The position numbers and the translations under genes were made by a program. This document shows positions 27,816 to 60,567 of a stretch of 64,000 bases of DNA, piece by piece (positions within the stretch are counted from its first letter, which is position 1; every line of letters starts with the position of its first letter). The notes under the pieces were generated by a model that was not told the DNA's origin, did not search any database, and saw only the letters and a list, made by a program, of their open reading frames with translations. The stretch comes from Antennarius striatus (taxonomy: Eukaryota > Chordata > Actinopteri > Lophiiformes > Antennariidae). Where the stretch lies: contig NC_090778.1 of the NCBI RefSeq assembly GCF_040054535.1, positions 8,316,001-8,380,000 of the forward strand, in the 5' to 3' direction.

Positions 27816-30768
27816 TTCATTTTATTGACTCACAGCTCAGTTTCCAGATTAAAGATCAGACTTTCATCTTTTTCTGAAATAAACATTTTGAAAAATTTTA
27901 AATTTCAAGAGAACATCCCAGAGGTCCAGTAAGTTTGAAGCATAATTCTTCTCGTAATTTAAATTAAACGTGAGTCAAATAATATCAGATTAATTATAAA
28001 ACACCCTAACCTCCAAATCTGTCATCAATGCTGCTGCTTGGATTTCTAAAACGAGCTGTTTAAAGGTCCTTTCTTTGTGGACCACGGCTAGCAAATGCTC
28101 GGTGAAACCTGAATGCACGAGCTAAAACAGTAACACCCACATTTCAAGAAAGAAATTACTCCCTTGCCAAAAGCAGTGATTTAGGTTCGTCATCCAAAAA
28201 GCAGATTATCAGTGGTTCTCAATTTGATCGGGATCAAAACATTTACGTTATTATTTTTCACATTTGCAAACAGAGTAAAAATGTCTCTGTAAATAACTTC
28301 TTGAAATCATCCTGTGGTAGATGATGCTGAGAATTTAAAGTTTATTTCATAATCACTTTGACAACTCGTTTATTTTTTTTGACTCGTGTTTGTGATGCTC
28401 AGACAAAATGACGTCCTCCTGTAACAGGGTTTTCTCTGACAAAACAATATACTTATGAATAATTCAATCTGTTTGTTGACCTTTTTTCTCAGAGTGAAAA
28501 CAGAAAACAATTTAATCCTCATTATTTTATTTTTCACTTCCTTTCTTCAAAAAGCATAATATCAGCTCATCTCTTTTTTTCTTATAGAAAATGGAAACAA
28601 TAAATCGCCTTGTACAAACATTTAAAAATGACTAACAGGAGAAAAAATGAAAAGGAGAATGAAGAAATGCTGTACAGGGTAATGCAGAGGATTCATTCTG
28701 TCTGCCTCTGTGCTGTTTCTCCTCACTGAGCAGTGAATTACAGCAGTCAGCACGCTTCCTAGGCTCACTCTCCATTTATTTACACACTAAACAGGCAGAA
28801 AAGTACATTGCTACTGCTGTAGACAACACCAGCACTCCCTACTGAAGTACACTGAGGTGTTTTCAGATTTCATGACCTCTGGGCTTGTGAAATCAGTTTC
28901 AGGTATGGTGTGTAGGATTCAGAGGACCTAATAACAATTTTTGTAACATCAGTTTGATTTTAGAAATATTGTATTTTGTTTCCTTGAGCCTTTTCTAGCT
29001 GCATGGCCGCCTTCTGTAAACTTTCTCTGAGAGGGCCGTTCACATTTTTAACTCAACCTACAGGTTTGGAAATGGAAGGTCATCCTACACACCGGACTTA
29101 TGAAATGTCGAATCAATGAATGTCGGACCCCCTCAGTCCAGAAGAAAAAGTTGTCTTGGCAGTGGTTTTCACCCAGCAACAGAGATAAACAGAATGACAG
29201 GAAAGAGAATCTCGTTATTTACAAAAAAAATACGAGGAGAAACCTAACAAATAATATTTATAGCATTATTCTACTGGCGCTCTGTGATCACAGCCTGGTC
29301 TGCTGAAATGTTCACAATTTCAAGAGTAAGCTGTGAAATCCCAAAAGGTTAATGGTGGATTTTAAAAAAAGGCATCAGATGCCAAGAGTAGAGTTGATGG
29401 TGTGGATAAACCTCAACACTTGACAGAAAACTGTTTTCGACCCTTTCAAAGGCCAGTTTGATACACGTATTGGTAATACACCTTGTGTGGACATCTACTG
29501 GGGTCCACGAGGCTGACAGCAGCCGGTGATATTTACAATCGGTCTGCTTGGATGCGACTGTTGCTGGCACACATTTACAAAGTCTCCAGAACACCCGCTG
29601 AGCAGCGAATTAGTGGTAAATGACTCGCAATATTTCAAAGAAAAATTTTTTTTGTCAGCCTTTCTGCATATTTTCCCAGGAGACAATCAAGTATAAAGGC
29701 AATCTGCTATAATCTGAGATGTCATGATTAAGGTCCAGACCTGTGACTTTTTAAGCACACCCATAAAGATTTTTTTAAATAAATATTCCATTATGCAAAT
29801 TTAACAGGCATAACGAAGTTCATATAAAAAAAGCTTACTGTGAAGAACATCTGGTGACAAGACTCAAAGAGCCGTCAGAATGGCTTCTAGAATAGACAGC
29901 TTGTGCTACAACTCATCTCAGACTAGGGACAGTCTGATTTGGTGTATTTTATTCATCTTACTCGAGTACAAAGTAGAAACTTATCTTCTGTGCTCTCTGT
30001 TGAACTCTAACTTCAATTGCTTTAAGCACTGTTGGATGCTTTTGAGAGATACAATCAGCTTATCAAACTCAGTCTCACCACCAATGTCTCTACCTCCATT
30101 TCAAGGAGATTAATTCCATATTTCACTGGGTCATTAAATTTCAATGGTGAGGTAAATTACTTTTGTATTTAACAGTGATCAGTTTGGTATTAGCATTGTC
30201 ACTTTATAAAGACACCCAATACACTCAAAACCTCACCTGTCAGCAGATTCAGTTTTTAAAAGCCGAGGTGATTGGACACTGCAGATCAAGGTGTGATTCT
30301 GTGAATCAAATCACTTTGGTATAAGAACATGGCCCTTGTGTATCCATTGAGTCCCACCGTTTCTCTTTCTGTCTTGACGGTGATTCGGTGGGACAAAAGG
30401 GTGTTGATGCTGCAGGAGGCAGGAATCCACCTGTGATCATCTTATTCTTGAAGTTCATGTTATGTACGGCTGAGGTGCATAGGTCAGGAAAAAAATACAG
30501 GTCAAAATGAAATATGGATTTATAATACAAAAAATATCTATATATTGGCACCCACGTCTTCTCAGTGAGTGATAGAAAACTGTCCCAGTGTGGACAGGCT
30601 GAGAATGAAGTTCTGACAAAACTCCCAGGATGTTTTGCAGCCAGAAGAGTGTGACAAGCTTCCCCAGTTCAGGAAAACAGCATGGAGCCAGGAGGAACCA
30701 AACTGGTTTCATAATGAGTCCAAGTGTGTTTGTGTGTTTGTTTGTGTCTGTGTGTAGCAGCAATGTAA
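27816..30768 (-). other. hira: hira 3' UTR and convergent intergenic region
   Basis: There is no recognisable coding sequence on either strand. The hira 3' UTR must begin at 30768 and run leftward. Candidate minus-strand AATAAA signals include 28526-28531, which would give a UTR of about 2.2 kb; nearer signals are possible. Small ORFs at 29100-30812 have no similarity I recognise. Confidence 0.35.
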
Positions 30769-50908
<20,140 letters not shown>

Positions 50909-51170
50909 TTTTAAAATTTCCTCCTATCTTATTCTCGACAAACAATCCATCCAACGATCGGTTCAGTTCCAGAGCTGCCTTTGTTTCAAACTCCGACTCA
51001 CACTTTGCTGTTCTTGTGATTTAACTCCATCTCCGCAGTTGCATCCCGGTGTCTAGGAGCCGAGCAGCAGCAGACAGGCTGCTCCGGACGACATGCGACG
51101 TGACACCAGGCAAATCAGGAAGTGTTTCCGTTATTTTTGACCGCGGACCGGAAATGTGCGGTGGGCTGTT
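50909..51170 (-). promoter_or_regulatory. hira: hira 5' UTR and TATA-less promoter with ETS-type motifs
   Basis: The region upstream of the hira ATG is GC-rich compared with its surroundings. It contains AGGAAGTG at 51117-51124 and ACCGGAAATG around 51147-51156 (core CCGGAA 51148-51153), both ETS/GABP-type sites. No TATA box is present. This fits a housekeeping promoter with transcription starting somewhere in 51000-51110, which is inferred. Confidence 0.5.
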
Positions 51171-51654
51171 GTCACAATAATTTCTCATAGCAGGAAAAAT
51201 GTGGGGTTTTTAAATACATGATGTAAGCAAAGTACTGACAAAAAAATTAAATATATTAATGTTAATATTTACTGAAATTTTCCAAAAATCAGGGCACCAA
51301 ATATAAAACACGTCACGTCGATATAAAGTTGTATTATTACGACTTTAATTTTGACAAGTAACAAATTCTGATGTGCCGCCTCCGAATTCAAAAACTGTAA
51401 CAACATGAGCAGTCACGGGTTAAAGCTTAATTTAGTCTTACAGAAAATATTTTTTATCTTTGACAGATATTGAGACAGTAGTACATCTATTATGCTGAAT
51501 TGTGCTTGTTTAATTTACTGTATTTTGTCCACTAATGTCTAAACTATTTGTGATTTACATTAACATGTTTACTATTAAATAGTCATTACAATTATTCAGT
51601 TGTTAGAAAACCATAGATTGATTTTTTTTTAATTTTATGTACTATTCTGATCCC

Positions 51655-52013
51655 TTAAGGGAAACTAAGAGCACACTCTAGTGTGAAACACTTCAGTTGC
51701 ATGCATACATGTTAGTGTGTACAGGCCCGTGTAGCACACGCACACAGGGTGGCCTGTAGGCATGCAGGGGGGTTAGAGTGGTGGGCAGCTCCTTCATGGT
51801 GCGCCCCAAATGAGCAACTTGTGAAGGGGGACGGCGCCTTGCTTAAGGGCACCTGGGCAGTGCTCCTGGGCAATGCTCCAGGCTCCACTGTCAGCTCACC
51901 TCTGGGTGGTTTTTTTTTTTTGGGTGGGAGCAGGAATTGAACCAACAATCTTAGGAGCATTGGATGACACGCTCTACCGCCTGCTTTACCACTGAGCCAC
52001 TGCCGCCCCCAGA
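51655..52013 (-). mobile_element. tRNA-derived SINE
   Basis: On the minus strand, starting near 52013, it has an A box TGGCTCAGTGG and a B box GGTTCAATTCC. These match pol III consensus and are spaced like a tRNA gene. About 250 bp of unrelated body follow, and a 3' end CCCTTAAGGGATCAGAATAG. The tRNA-like part cannot be a working tRNA because it is only a head joined to a longer body. Confidence 0.75.
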
Positions 52014-52015
52014 AT

Positions 52016-52365
52016 AGCTCGTGTCTGCCTTAGAGATAGGGTGACAAACACTGCTATTCGCGAGGGGCTCGGAGTAGAGCCGCTGCTCCTTCGCGTGGAA
52101 AGGAGTCAGCTGAGGTGGTTTGGGCATCTGGTGCGGATGCCTCTGGGGCGCCTCCCTAGGGAGGTGTTCCTGGCACGTCCAGCTGGGAGGAGGCCTCTGG
52201 TCAGACCCAGGACCAGGTGGAGGAATTATATCTCAACACTGGCCTGGGAACGCCTTGGGATCCCCTAATCACAGCCGGGGAAAGGGAAGTTTGGGGCTCC
52301 CTGTTGAAGGTGCTGCCCCCGCGACCCCCGCGGATAAGCGGTGTAAGATGGACGGATATTTTGAT
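52016..52365 (+). mobile_element. Rex3 LINE 3' fragment
   Basis: Translation gives AIREGLGVEPLLLRVERSQL, RWFGHLVRMPLGRLPREVF and LAWERLGIP, the C-terminal end of Rex3. It is followed by CCCGCGGATAAGCGGTGTAAG, the Rex3 3' end. It directly abuts the SINE at 51655-52013, which may have inserted at or beside its truncated 5' end. It is closer to the Rex3 consensus than the copy at 20028-23142. Confidence 0.85.
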
Positions 52366-52581
52366 ATAATGGAGGCTAAAACTTTAAACGATAATAAAGC
52401 CCAAAATGTTTGAATCATTGCTGCCTTACAACAATACACTTAAGTGTTAGAGATTTAACCCACATAAACATTTCACACAAATTTGTTTTCACACTGACGT
52501 AATGAATTAATGAAATCTGTATAAATCGCTTAATTTGAGTTCAGACAGTCATGTATGGATGTGTGTCCGTATCCTTATGTG

Positions 52582-52623
<42 letters not shown>

Positions 52624-53908
52624 GATAAATAGGATATATATGTAAACATCAAGTAAGATATCATGGCTTCACAGATCCAAGGAACAAATATAAAACATTT
52701 ATTATTTCACATCAAAAAAATCACATCACCTGAAAAAAGTGCAGTTGTTCCTTCTTGAGGAAGAACTTTATAATTATCCCTTTACCAGATAATCCCAAGA
52801 AAATTGTTACAAAAATGTTACAAAAACACTCATCCCCTGGTACGAGGTTTACAATTGGTTATTTCTATTGCTGATGACAGATATATCACAGAATGTAAGT
52901 TGGATGATAAAGTAAACCCTTTTAATTGAGTGAGCAGTGAGTGTAAAGAGCAGAATCACTTCAGAAGTCATCAGTGGAATGAAGGTCCTGTAAAACTCCT
53001 TAAAGACATTTTATTTTAAGGGAAAGCACCAGAACACCAGAGAATATTAATGCGATGCACAGGAATTCAAACATATCTGATTTATGTGATTATACGGCGT
53101 AACACACCATGTGAAGACTAAGACAGGTGCTGTGTAGTACACTGATTGGTTAAAATGTAAATATTGATTATTGGTGTTATATTATTAGGAGCAATGGTTT
53201 GAATAATTTTAAAATAATTTTTTTCACCATAACACTTTTGAAATTTCATTTCCCTGATTTTTAAAAATAAAAAAAATTATACTTAAAGTTTTGGGTGGGA
53301 ACAAAATGTTAATTTTAAAGTGTAAAGTTCTTAGTGTTACATGTGACATTCATTACATGTTATTGACATTAAACCCGTGCCGATACAAAATTAGAGGTAA
53401 GTGGCAGGACTGAGACTCGCAGGGGCAGTACAGCCTTATCACTTACTGGAGGTAGAGCCACAAAAGAGTCCACTTCACCATACAAACAATCACAGGGGTC
53501 CATTTCACCAAAGTGATCCTGAGTTTCCCGGATAGGTTATGGAGCTGTGATTAAATTGTATCTTTATTACATGTATTTATTTTTTTCTTAAGACTTGACC
53601 TGTTAAAAACTGTTTTTATTCGTCTAATAACTATATTATTTAAAATCAAGATGCAAGTGGGACCAGGCCTCATCAACACATATAGATTAACAAAATATCA
53701 GAAACACATCTCAGTTCTGTAGCAACGTCATCGACACCTTACAAAAAGTTCATACATTTAAAACTCTATCCCAAAATGTCCAAAAATGCTCAATGTGACC
53801 TTCATGAAGACAGATTAGATTAGCTTAATTGTTTTTGAGGCTTAAAAATGATCACACATGGACCAAGGGCTGAACTGACCGTTCATAATAAAAGAAGAAT
53901 GTGTAGCT
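52366..53908 (-). other. slc2a8: slc2a8 3' UTR and flank
   Basis: A non-coding stretch after the slc2a8 stop, read leftward. A minus-strand AATAAA at 52698-52703 could end the transcript with a 1.2-kb UTR. A (TA)n microsatellite lies at 52591-52619. No other feature was recognised. Confidence 0.45.
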
Positions 53909-56900
53909 TCAAGGACCAGATGTCCCCCTGAAAATAGCTTCAATCTGCTCCAGTGTCTTACCCTTTGTTTCTGGGATGAAAGCAACGGTAAATATGACAT
54001 TGGCGACGCACATAGCGGCAAACAGCCAGAAGGTTCCAGCACTGGTTAGAAGGATCTGGACAAAAAAAAAATCATACTTTTACTGAAATAGATGAAAAGC
54101 CCAGAGAATGAGGCTTTATAGTGTTTCAGTAGATTACATACACAGACGAATGGATAGGTTGAAAAGCTAGAGCTGCAGGTATGATTACTTACTATGACAT
54201 AATTTTCTGATTATTTTTTTCCACTTTGATAAATTAAGGAAAACTAATTCAAGAAACTTTTTTCAGTCTAATTTTTTTGTCTACTTTCCTAATTTCTCAG
54301 TCTATCCCAAATTTTTTACCGACTATATTTCTTCTTATACCTCTCTGCATATCTTATTCCAACACCATGTCTTCCTTAATCTGTCCTGATATCATACCAA
54401 CTACCTTCCTAGCTGTTTAAGAAGCTACCTCAGCATTTCTGTAGTCACACCCAAGTCACCCTCTGATTAATTATTTAACCTGCACTCTAAAACTGTTATT
54501 AGGAGATACTAATATCTTCATCTGTGTCCTTTCTGGACAATATGCCACACAATCAATTTTTTACCTCGCTAAAGCTCTACACATTAAGTACTTTACTGCT
54601 GAGAACTTACCATCATGTCTTGGAACGTTTTGGTGATGACAAAGGCCAAGCCCCAGTTGGTCAGGACACAGGCAGCACTGGCAAACCCCCTGACTTTGAC
54701 AGGGAAAATCTCTGACATGACCAACCACGGGATTGGGCCCCATCCAAGAGCAAAACCTGGACACAGTGACAAATTAATGCATATGATTCATGTTCTTGGA
54801 AACAACCTAGGTAGTTGCCTTAAATTTTAAAATTGCTTTATTCTTTGCAGGGGACTACATATTTTGTACCTGACACCACACTTAACTTGGAGACACTGCT
54901 CATTTATTCATTCATTCATTTATTCATTCATCTTCTTCCGCTTTGTCCGCCATAGCAGGTCATGGGGAGCTGGAGCCTATCCCAGCTGGCTTGGGCGTGA
55001 CACAGGGGAAACTCCAGGCGCGACGGCAGTGCACCGCAGAGCAACAAAGAGACATAGGCAAACACGCACGCACACTCATACCTACAGACATTTTGAAGCC
55101 ATCCAATTAATCAGAATTGCATGTTTTTGGAGGTGGGAGGAAGCCGGAGAACCCGGAGAGAACCCACGCAGACACTGGTAAAACATGCAAACTCCACACA
55201 GAGTGGGACACAAACCCAGAACCGACTTGCTGTGCGGTAGCAATGCTTCCCACTGCACCACTGTGCTGTTCTTGGAGACACTATAACTAACGTTATTTTG
55301 ATACTAAATTCTTCAGGGGAAAACATATAGAATAGCTGAAACCTAATGCAAACCCTTTCTCACAAGTCCTCACCCTCTGGTTCCCGATCAGCTTTCTGTC
55401 CTCCTAGTCTTTAGGGGCCAAATATGTCATGTACAACACTTGTAAATACAAAAAATGTATATGGGAAGGGCTTTTGTGTCTTACTGCGGATGAGTACATG
55501 TTAACAATTTGAAATTAAAGTTCTTACCTGTGATGAAAACAACCATGCTGGCCAGGGCCAGCCAGGACAGGCCAGGGTGAGGTCCTTCACCAACAGTGTT
55601 TTGGATGTCCAGCAGCACAGTGCTGTTTTGAGGTTTGGACATTAGGTAGAAGTAAACTCCAAATGTTGATGTGCTGATTGCCATGGCAACACCTTTGTCA
55701 TCAATGCGAAAACAATGTTATGGCTTGACATGCTTGTTTTTTGCTAAAGAAAGAGTTGAAATGATGAAATTATTTACTTAAAAAAGAAGTCTAAACCCAC
55801 TTACTATAATGTTATAAATCGATAATCAAATTACATGCCTTTATTAGGGAATTTTAATTGGAGAAATTGTGGCTTATTGTCAGCGACTTCCAAGTTTTGG
55901 CAGCCAGCATTTCTTCATATATTAAAAATGTATGCACAATTTATTAAAACAACTATTTAATTTGATGGAAAATACCTGAGATGACAAGAAGGATTTTCCT
56001 TCCAGCTTTGTCCATGATTAAAGCTGCCACTCCTGTAAAGACCACCTGAATCACACCCACGATCACTGAAGCCAGGTCACTCTTCTGCAAAACGACCACA
56101 CAGTCATAACTATTCATTTATCCATCTATCCAATTTCTTCAAGACAAGACAACCGTAATCCTCTCGTCTTTAGCTGCTTTTTCTGATCATGGGTGTTGCT
56201 GGAGTATATCTTAGCTACCTATGAGTGAGAGGCAGGATGTGACCAAAACACATCGCCAACGTGTTGCGGGACCACCTATTCGTCTACCAAAACACAAATT
56301 TATTTTCACATTAAGTTAACAAAAGTGCTAAACATGTATGGACATAAGATTCTGTGGAAGGTTTAACTCAGGAAAGCAAAAATACTGTATTTCTTTGAAT
56401 TTACCAGAGTTCAGGTGATCAGAGCGGAATGCTGTACAAAACCATATATTAAACTTCATAGATTTGACTGATTATATTTTCTTGTCTGTTTGTCGTTGTG
56501 TATTTTATCTATGAGGCCATGGTAAATTATGATGTTTTTGTATTTATGTTCTACTCCCCACTGTTACTTGCCCACAAATAGATAATCTGAAACCTCTCAC
56601 TTTAAAATTTGCTTGTTGAAATATGGATTCAGCATAGAACATGATAGCATTGATTCCAGTCATCTGCTGAAAAAACATAAGCATGATGCCAATCATCAGA
56701 GGCTTGTAGACACCAGGATCCTTCAGGTCAGACATCTGGAAGTTGGAACCCTGAAGAAGACAATTCAGACAGTCACTCTTCATTGTCTGAGACAATAAAC
56801 AAGACTATTTGGTCCCTTCAACCAGAGCAGTCTCCTCAACTTGATTACAGGCCACATTCTCATTGGCTGATGTAATCTACCATAGCCATATGAACTAACC

Positions 56901-57122
56901 ACTGACTAACCAGCTCATCCCAGGTATCCTCAATGCGGGAGCACTCCCATTCAATGGGGGCGTCTGGTCCTCGCAGGAAGCGTAGAGCCTCCTCTGCCTC
57001 ACGCCTCTTGCCTTGTGACAGCAGGAAGCGTGGGGTCTCTGGCATGAAGCACATAAAGACGATCAGCAGCGTCGGGGCTATAGAACTGCTGATCGCCAGC
57101 CAGCGCCAGTCCAGGAAGAGAC
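53909..57122 (-). CDS. slc2a8: slc2a8: GLUT8 facilitative sugar transporter, 3' six exons (partial)
   Basis: GLUT8 is a class III glucose/hexose transporter, largely in late endosomes and lysosomes. Exons in order: 57122-56911, 56750-56601, 56084-55976, 55692-55528, 54756-54611 and 54055-53909. All have GT-AG borders and consistent phases, giving 308 residues to TGA. Signatures are [11 protein letters not shown] after TM6, [18 protein letters not shown] (the QQ-G-NA hexose site of TM7), MDKAGRK between TM8 and TM9, [15 protein letters not shown] (TM10), and [16 protein letters not shown] near the end. NAIMFYAE and GVIQVVF match GLUT8 rather than GLUT6. The first six transmembrane segments, including the N-terminal dileucine signal region, should lie beyond the right edge; I found none in 57123-64000. 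That stretch is one long repeat-rich intron. Confidence 0.9.
54895..55278 (-). mobile_element. SINE-like repeat with tRNA-like head and (GAAT)n tail, slc2a8 intron
   Basis: On the minus strand it starts near 55278 with CACAGTGGTGCAGTGGGAAG (A-box-like), then GTTCTGGGTTTGTGTCCC (B-box-like), and a body with TCCGGGTTCTCCGGCTTCC. It ends GGGATAGGCTCCAGCTCCCC and GAAT units. The partial element at the right edge (63970-64000) begins with the same head in plus orientation. Confidence 0.65.
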
Positions 57123-57292
57123 CTGGATGATGAGATCACATGGTCAGAATGAAAAGCTTGAAACAGACAGCACTATGGTCAGTATTTTCTAAATGATGTG
57201 AATAACATAACATTAAACGCATAATGTAGCAGATTTATTGTGTCATTGTATTGTACTTTATCCTGGATGAAACCAACTTCATCTTCAACCAA
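57123..57292 (-). other. slc2a8 intron, no feature recognised
   Basis: AT-rich intronic sequence between the exon ending at 57122 and the MITE-like repeat. Confidence 0.4.
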
Positions 57293-57293
57293 T

Positions 57294-58440
57294 AGTATTT
57301 TCTGCACTATAAGGCGCACTGGATTATAAGGCGCATATAATAAAAATGTTTTAAATATTTAAAAGAAACTTGTGGCGGTAGTTGCGCTATCCGTCCACTA
57401 GCTAGCGCATTCATGACTGTGAGTACCTTTAGTCAGCTGTGAACGGCCCTATAGTTATTTCAATGAAGCCATTCTGCGCCTCAAGGAAACCTGATCACTT
57501 GATCACTTTGCTATCTTAGAAAGAAGTCAACACTGATATTAAAAAATCTGACATTAAAAACTGGTTTAATTCATTACGAGTGGACAACACGTTCGAACAG
57601 GGCAGATTACTGTATTTCCTGATCTGAAGTTCGAAGCGGATATTTAAGCTCAGACGTTCGTCTTCGTTTATAAATTAAATATTGTTTCGATCCATCGGTA
57701 GTCCAGTCACAGGTGACGTGCAGTGCACTGTGTGATCTTAACAATTTATAACGAGTTTTTAATGTCAGGCTGGTAGTTTATTGGCAAATGCGACGCTGTT
57801 TAAATCATAGTAACATCGGTGTCTCACCGCCGTGAATCTCACAGCACGTCGATGCAGACAGAATACACAAGGTTAAATGCGCCCCGTGCCCCCCCCCCCC
57901 CCCGTAACGTGTTGTTTCAGGTATCAACATTTGCAAATCAATTGTAGCACACTAGGCACCTTTGTCTAGCAGTGATTTATGGACCGTCACTAGATTCGAG
58001 ATTCCAGCACAACGGCATTTTTTAGACCAATTAAGTTTAAAGTGGGTTATTTCCGGCGCCAAATAGTTGGGAAATACTGACATCAGTCAGTCAGTCAAAG
58101 TTTATTAATAGAATTGTTGAAAATTCCCTTTTTTGCCACGGAATCGTAGCCCCGTACCGCTGCTCTCCCCAGGCTCAGGCTTCTCAGCCGACAGGTGAGT
58201 GAGAGTCGGCACTTCAGCGACGCCCCTTGACTACCGTTGTTAGGGGGCGTGGTGCCTTGTGAAGGCGCCTCCTGGCGCGGCATGACTGCCGGCCAGACTG
58301 CCGGCTTTTTTTCAGCGATCTTGTTTTTAACCATACTAATATTAATATTAATCCATATTAATCAGAGGCGCATCGGATTATAAAGCGCACTACGGGGTTA
58401 TGAGAAAATTATAGGCTTTTAGGTGCTCCTTATAGTGTAA
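57294..58440. mobile_element. GCGCCTTATA-family TA-type element, long copy (slc2a8 intron)
   Basis: The left end, AGTATTTTCTGCACTATAAGG, and the right end, CTCCTTATAGTG, correspond to those of the MITE at 34984-35215, but this copy is about 1.15 kb. It contains a C homopolymer of roughly 17 bases near 57886-57902. It also contains, at about 58083-58335, a separate GC-richer block beginning GTCAGTCAGTCAAAGTTTAT that looks like the minus-strand 3' end of another retroposon. No transposase was recognised. Confidence 0.6.
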
Positions 58441-58740
58441 TCCATTCATCACACACACACATAAGTCAAATTCAGATATTTTAATTTCATTTAGATTTTT
58501 TTTCGATTTAATTTTCGCAAGATCAACTAGTAGTCATTCCTTACTGGCCGTTAGTAAGAATACAGGAAGCTAAAAAAAGTTATTCTTAATTTCAGCCGAA
58601 GCCAGTTTTTTCTTTTCTTTGCATCTCATTTAAATACCGGTACCCATTTCTAGACTTACCAATCAAAAGAAATGCAGCTCACTGTTATTGATCTTTTTGC
58701 AATCTATCACTATTTCAATGCAATATCAATTTCTCCATAT

Positions 58741-58743
<3 letters not shown>

Positions 58744-58800
<57 letters not shown>

Positions 58801-58830
58801 CTTTATTAATCCCAGAGGAAATTGTACAAC
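58744..58830 (-). repeat. (GA)n/(CAGA)n microsatellite with LINE 3' tail
   Basis: A GA run (58747-58778) followed by about six CAGA units leads into CTTTATTAATCCCAGAGG, the minus-strand form of the GGGATTAATAAAG tail seen at 4556-4575. The LINE body is missing or unrecognised to the right. Confidence 0.6.
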
Positions 58831-60112
58831 TGAAACATGTTTTTTGTTACTTTTGAGATCTAACATTTTTATGACAAGATTGAAAAGCAGCTGCTACACC
58901 ACTGCTGTTAGAGAACATTTTATTTCATTACATTAATATAATAAAACAATTCTCCTATTTTACCCATTTAAATCATTGAGGGGCTGTTGACCCACAATAT
59001 CCTGAAGAAATTTACTTAAGATAATTTGATTTTTTTTTTAAAATCAAACTGTGTTCTCTTTATGGCACAGACTGAACGTCCTATAATAGACTGAAGTCTG
59101 TAGGACAGAGGAGCTCTATAAGAACCAGTTTTCCACTCCACCTAGTGCTTCTAAAAATATACTTCTCTACTGATCTGATTGTTCCACTTAATTTTTTTTT
59201 TACACTTTTCATTTTTTGCTGAAGAGAAACGGACAAAGATATCTTAAGGAAAAACAGATCTTTAGGTCATGGAATATTTGACATATAATCAAATATATGA
59301 TCATCTGAATCAATGTAAAATGTCATGTCAACAAAGATTCTTGTACAAACCTCTGATATCCCCGCTAATGTGACACAGCTGGTTCTATAAAAATGAAAAG
59401 CATTCTTTAAACAATATTTGTCAGAAGCAGCCACGTTCAGTGTAGCTGCAAGAGGGCAAATGCAGCCGCAAGAGGGCACAAACCAGTGTCTTATTGTGCT
59501 GGTACCAAGCCCGGATAAATACAGAGGGTTGTGTCAGGAAAGGCATCTGACGTAAAACTTTTGGCACATGAAACATGCGAATCAAATCTATGACTTATAT
59601 ACCGGATCGATCGAGGCCCGGGTTAACAATAACCACCATCTGTGCCGTTGACCTACAAGGTGCCTGTGGAGATTGGACTACTGTTGGTCGAAGAAGGAGA
59701 GGAGGAAAGCGTGTTTGTAAGAGAGAGAAGAGGAACGCCAAGAGTATAGGACTGAGAGTAGGGACGTTGAATGTTGGAACAATGACAGGAAAAGGTAGAG
59801 AGTTGGTTGACATGAGGAAGGTAGACATACTGTGTGTCCTGAGACCAGGTGGAAAGGAACCAAGGGTAGAAGTTTAGGAGCAGGTTTCAAGTTGTTCTAT
59901 CATGGTGTACATAGGAAGAAAAATGGAGTAGGCGTTATCTTGAAGGAGGATTTTGTTAGGAATGTCCTGGAGGTAAAAAGATTGTCAGATAGAGTGATGA
60001 GTCTAAAGCTAGAAATCAAAGGTGTGATGTTCAATGTTGTTAGTGGGTATGCTCCACAGGTACAATGTGAGCTGGAGGAGAAGGAGAAATTCTGGTTGGA
60101 CTTTGGTGAAGT

Positions 60113-60567
60113 ACACCTTATAATTCAGTGCACCTTGTATATGAAAAAAGTTTAAAAATAGGCCATTCACTGAAGATGAGTTCTCAGCTCTCAGCAGTAA
60201 CCTCAACCCCCATGCTGTTGCCTATCTGGTCAACAGCACAGACAGAATACACAAATCTAAGGTGCGCCCCCCACCCCCCCACTGTTACCTGCTGTGTCTG
60301 GTGTCACATTTGCAAATCAATTGTAGCATGCCAGGCACCGTTGGCTAGCAGTGACTTGGCTCTTGAAATTTGAGAAAAGGCTGCAGAGTCGGGAATACAA
60401 TCCCTTTAGCGCAGTTCAATCTAGTGGATGCATAACGCAACCACAGCTACTCTTCTATGCACTTTATAATATGGTGCGCTCTAATCTTGTGAAAACTGTT
60501 TCAAAATAGGCCTTTCATTCAAGGTGGGCCTTATAATCCAGTGTGCCTTATAGTGCGTAAAATACTG
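60113..60567. mobile_element. GCGCCTTATA-family TA-type element inside RTE copy 6
   Basis: The sequence carries repeated CCTTATAATCCAGTG-type motifs and ends TAGTGCGTAAAATACTG just before TA at 60568-60569, matching the right end of the element at 34984-35215. The left end is truncated, and the RTE sequence between its two sides is missing. The event therefore combined insertion with a deletion of RTE sequence, or recombined later. Confidence 0.65.

Noticed and set aside
51925..52013. tRNA-like sequence with perfect A and B boxes
   Set aside because: It is joined to a 250-bp SINE body and LINE-like tail, so it is a SINE head and not a tRNA gene.
58095..58334. 79-codon minus-strand ORF starting MVKNKIAEKKPAVWP
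   Set aside because: It lies in a repeat insertion inside a MITE-like element, with no recognisable domain and no splice context.
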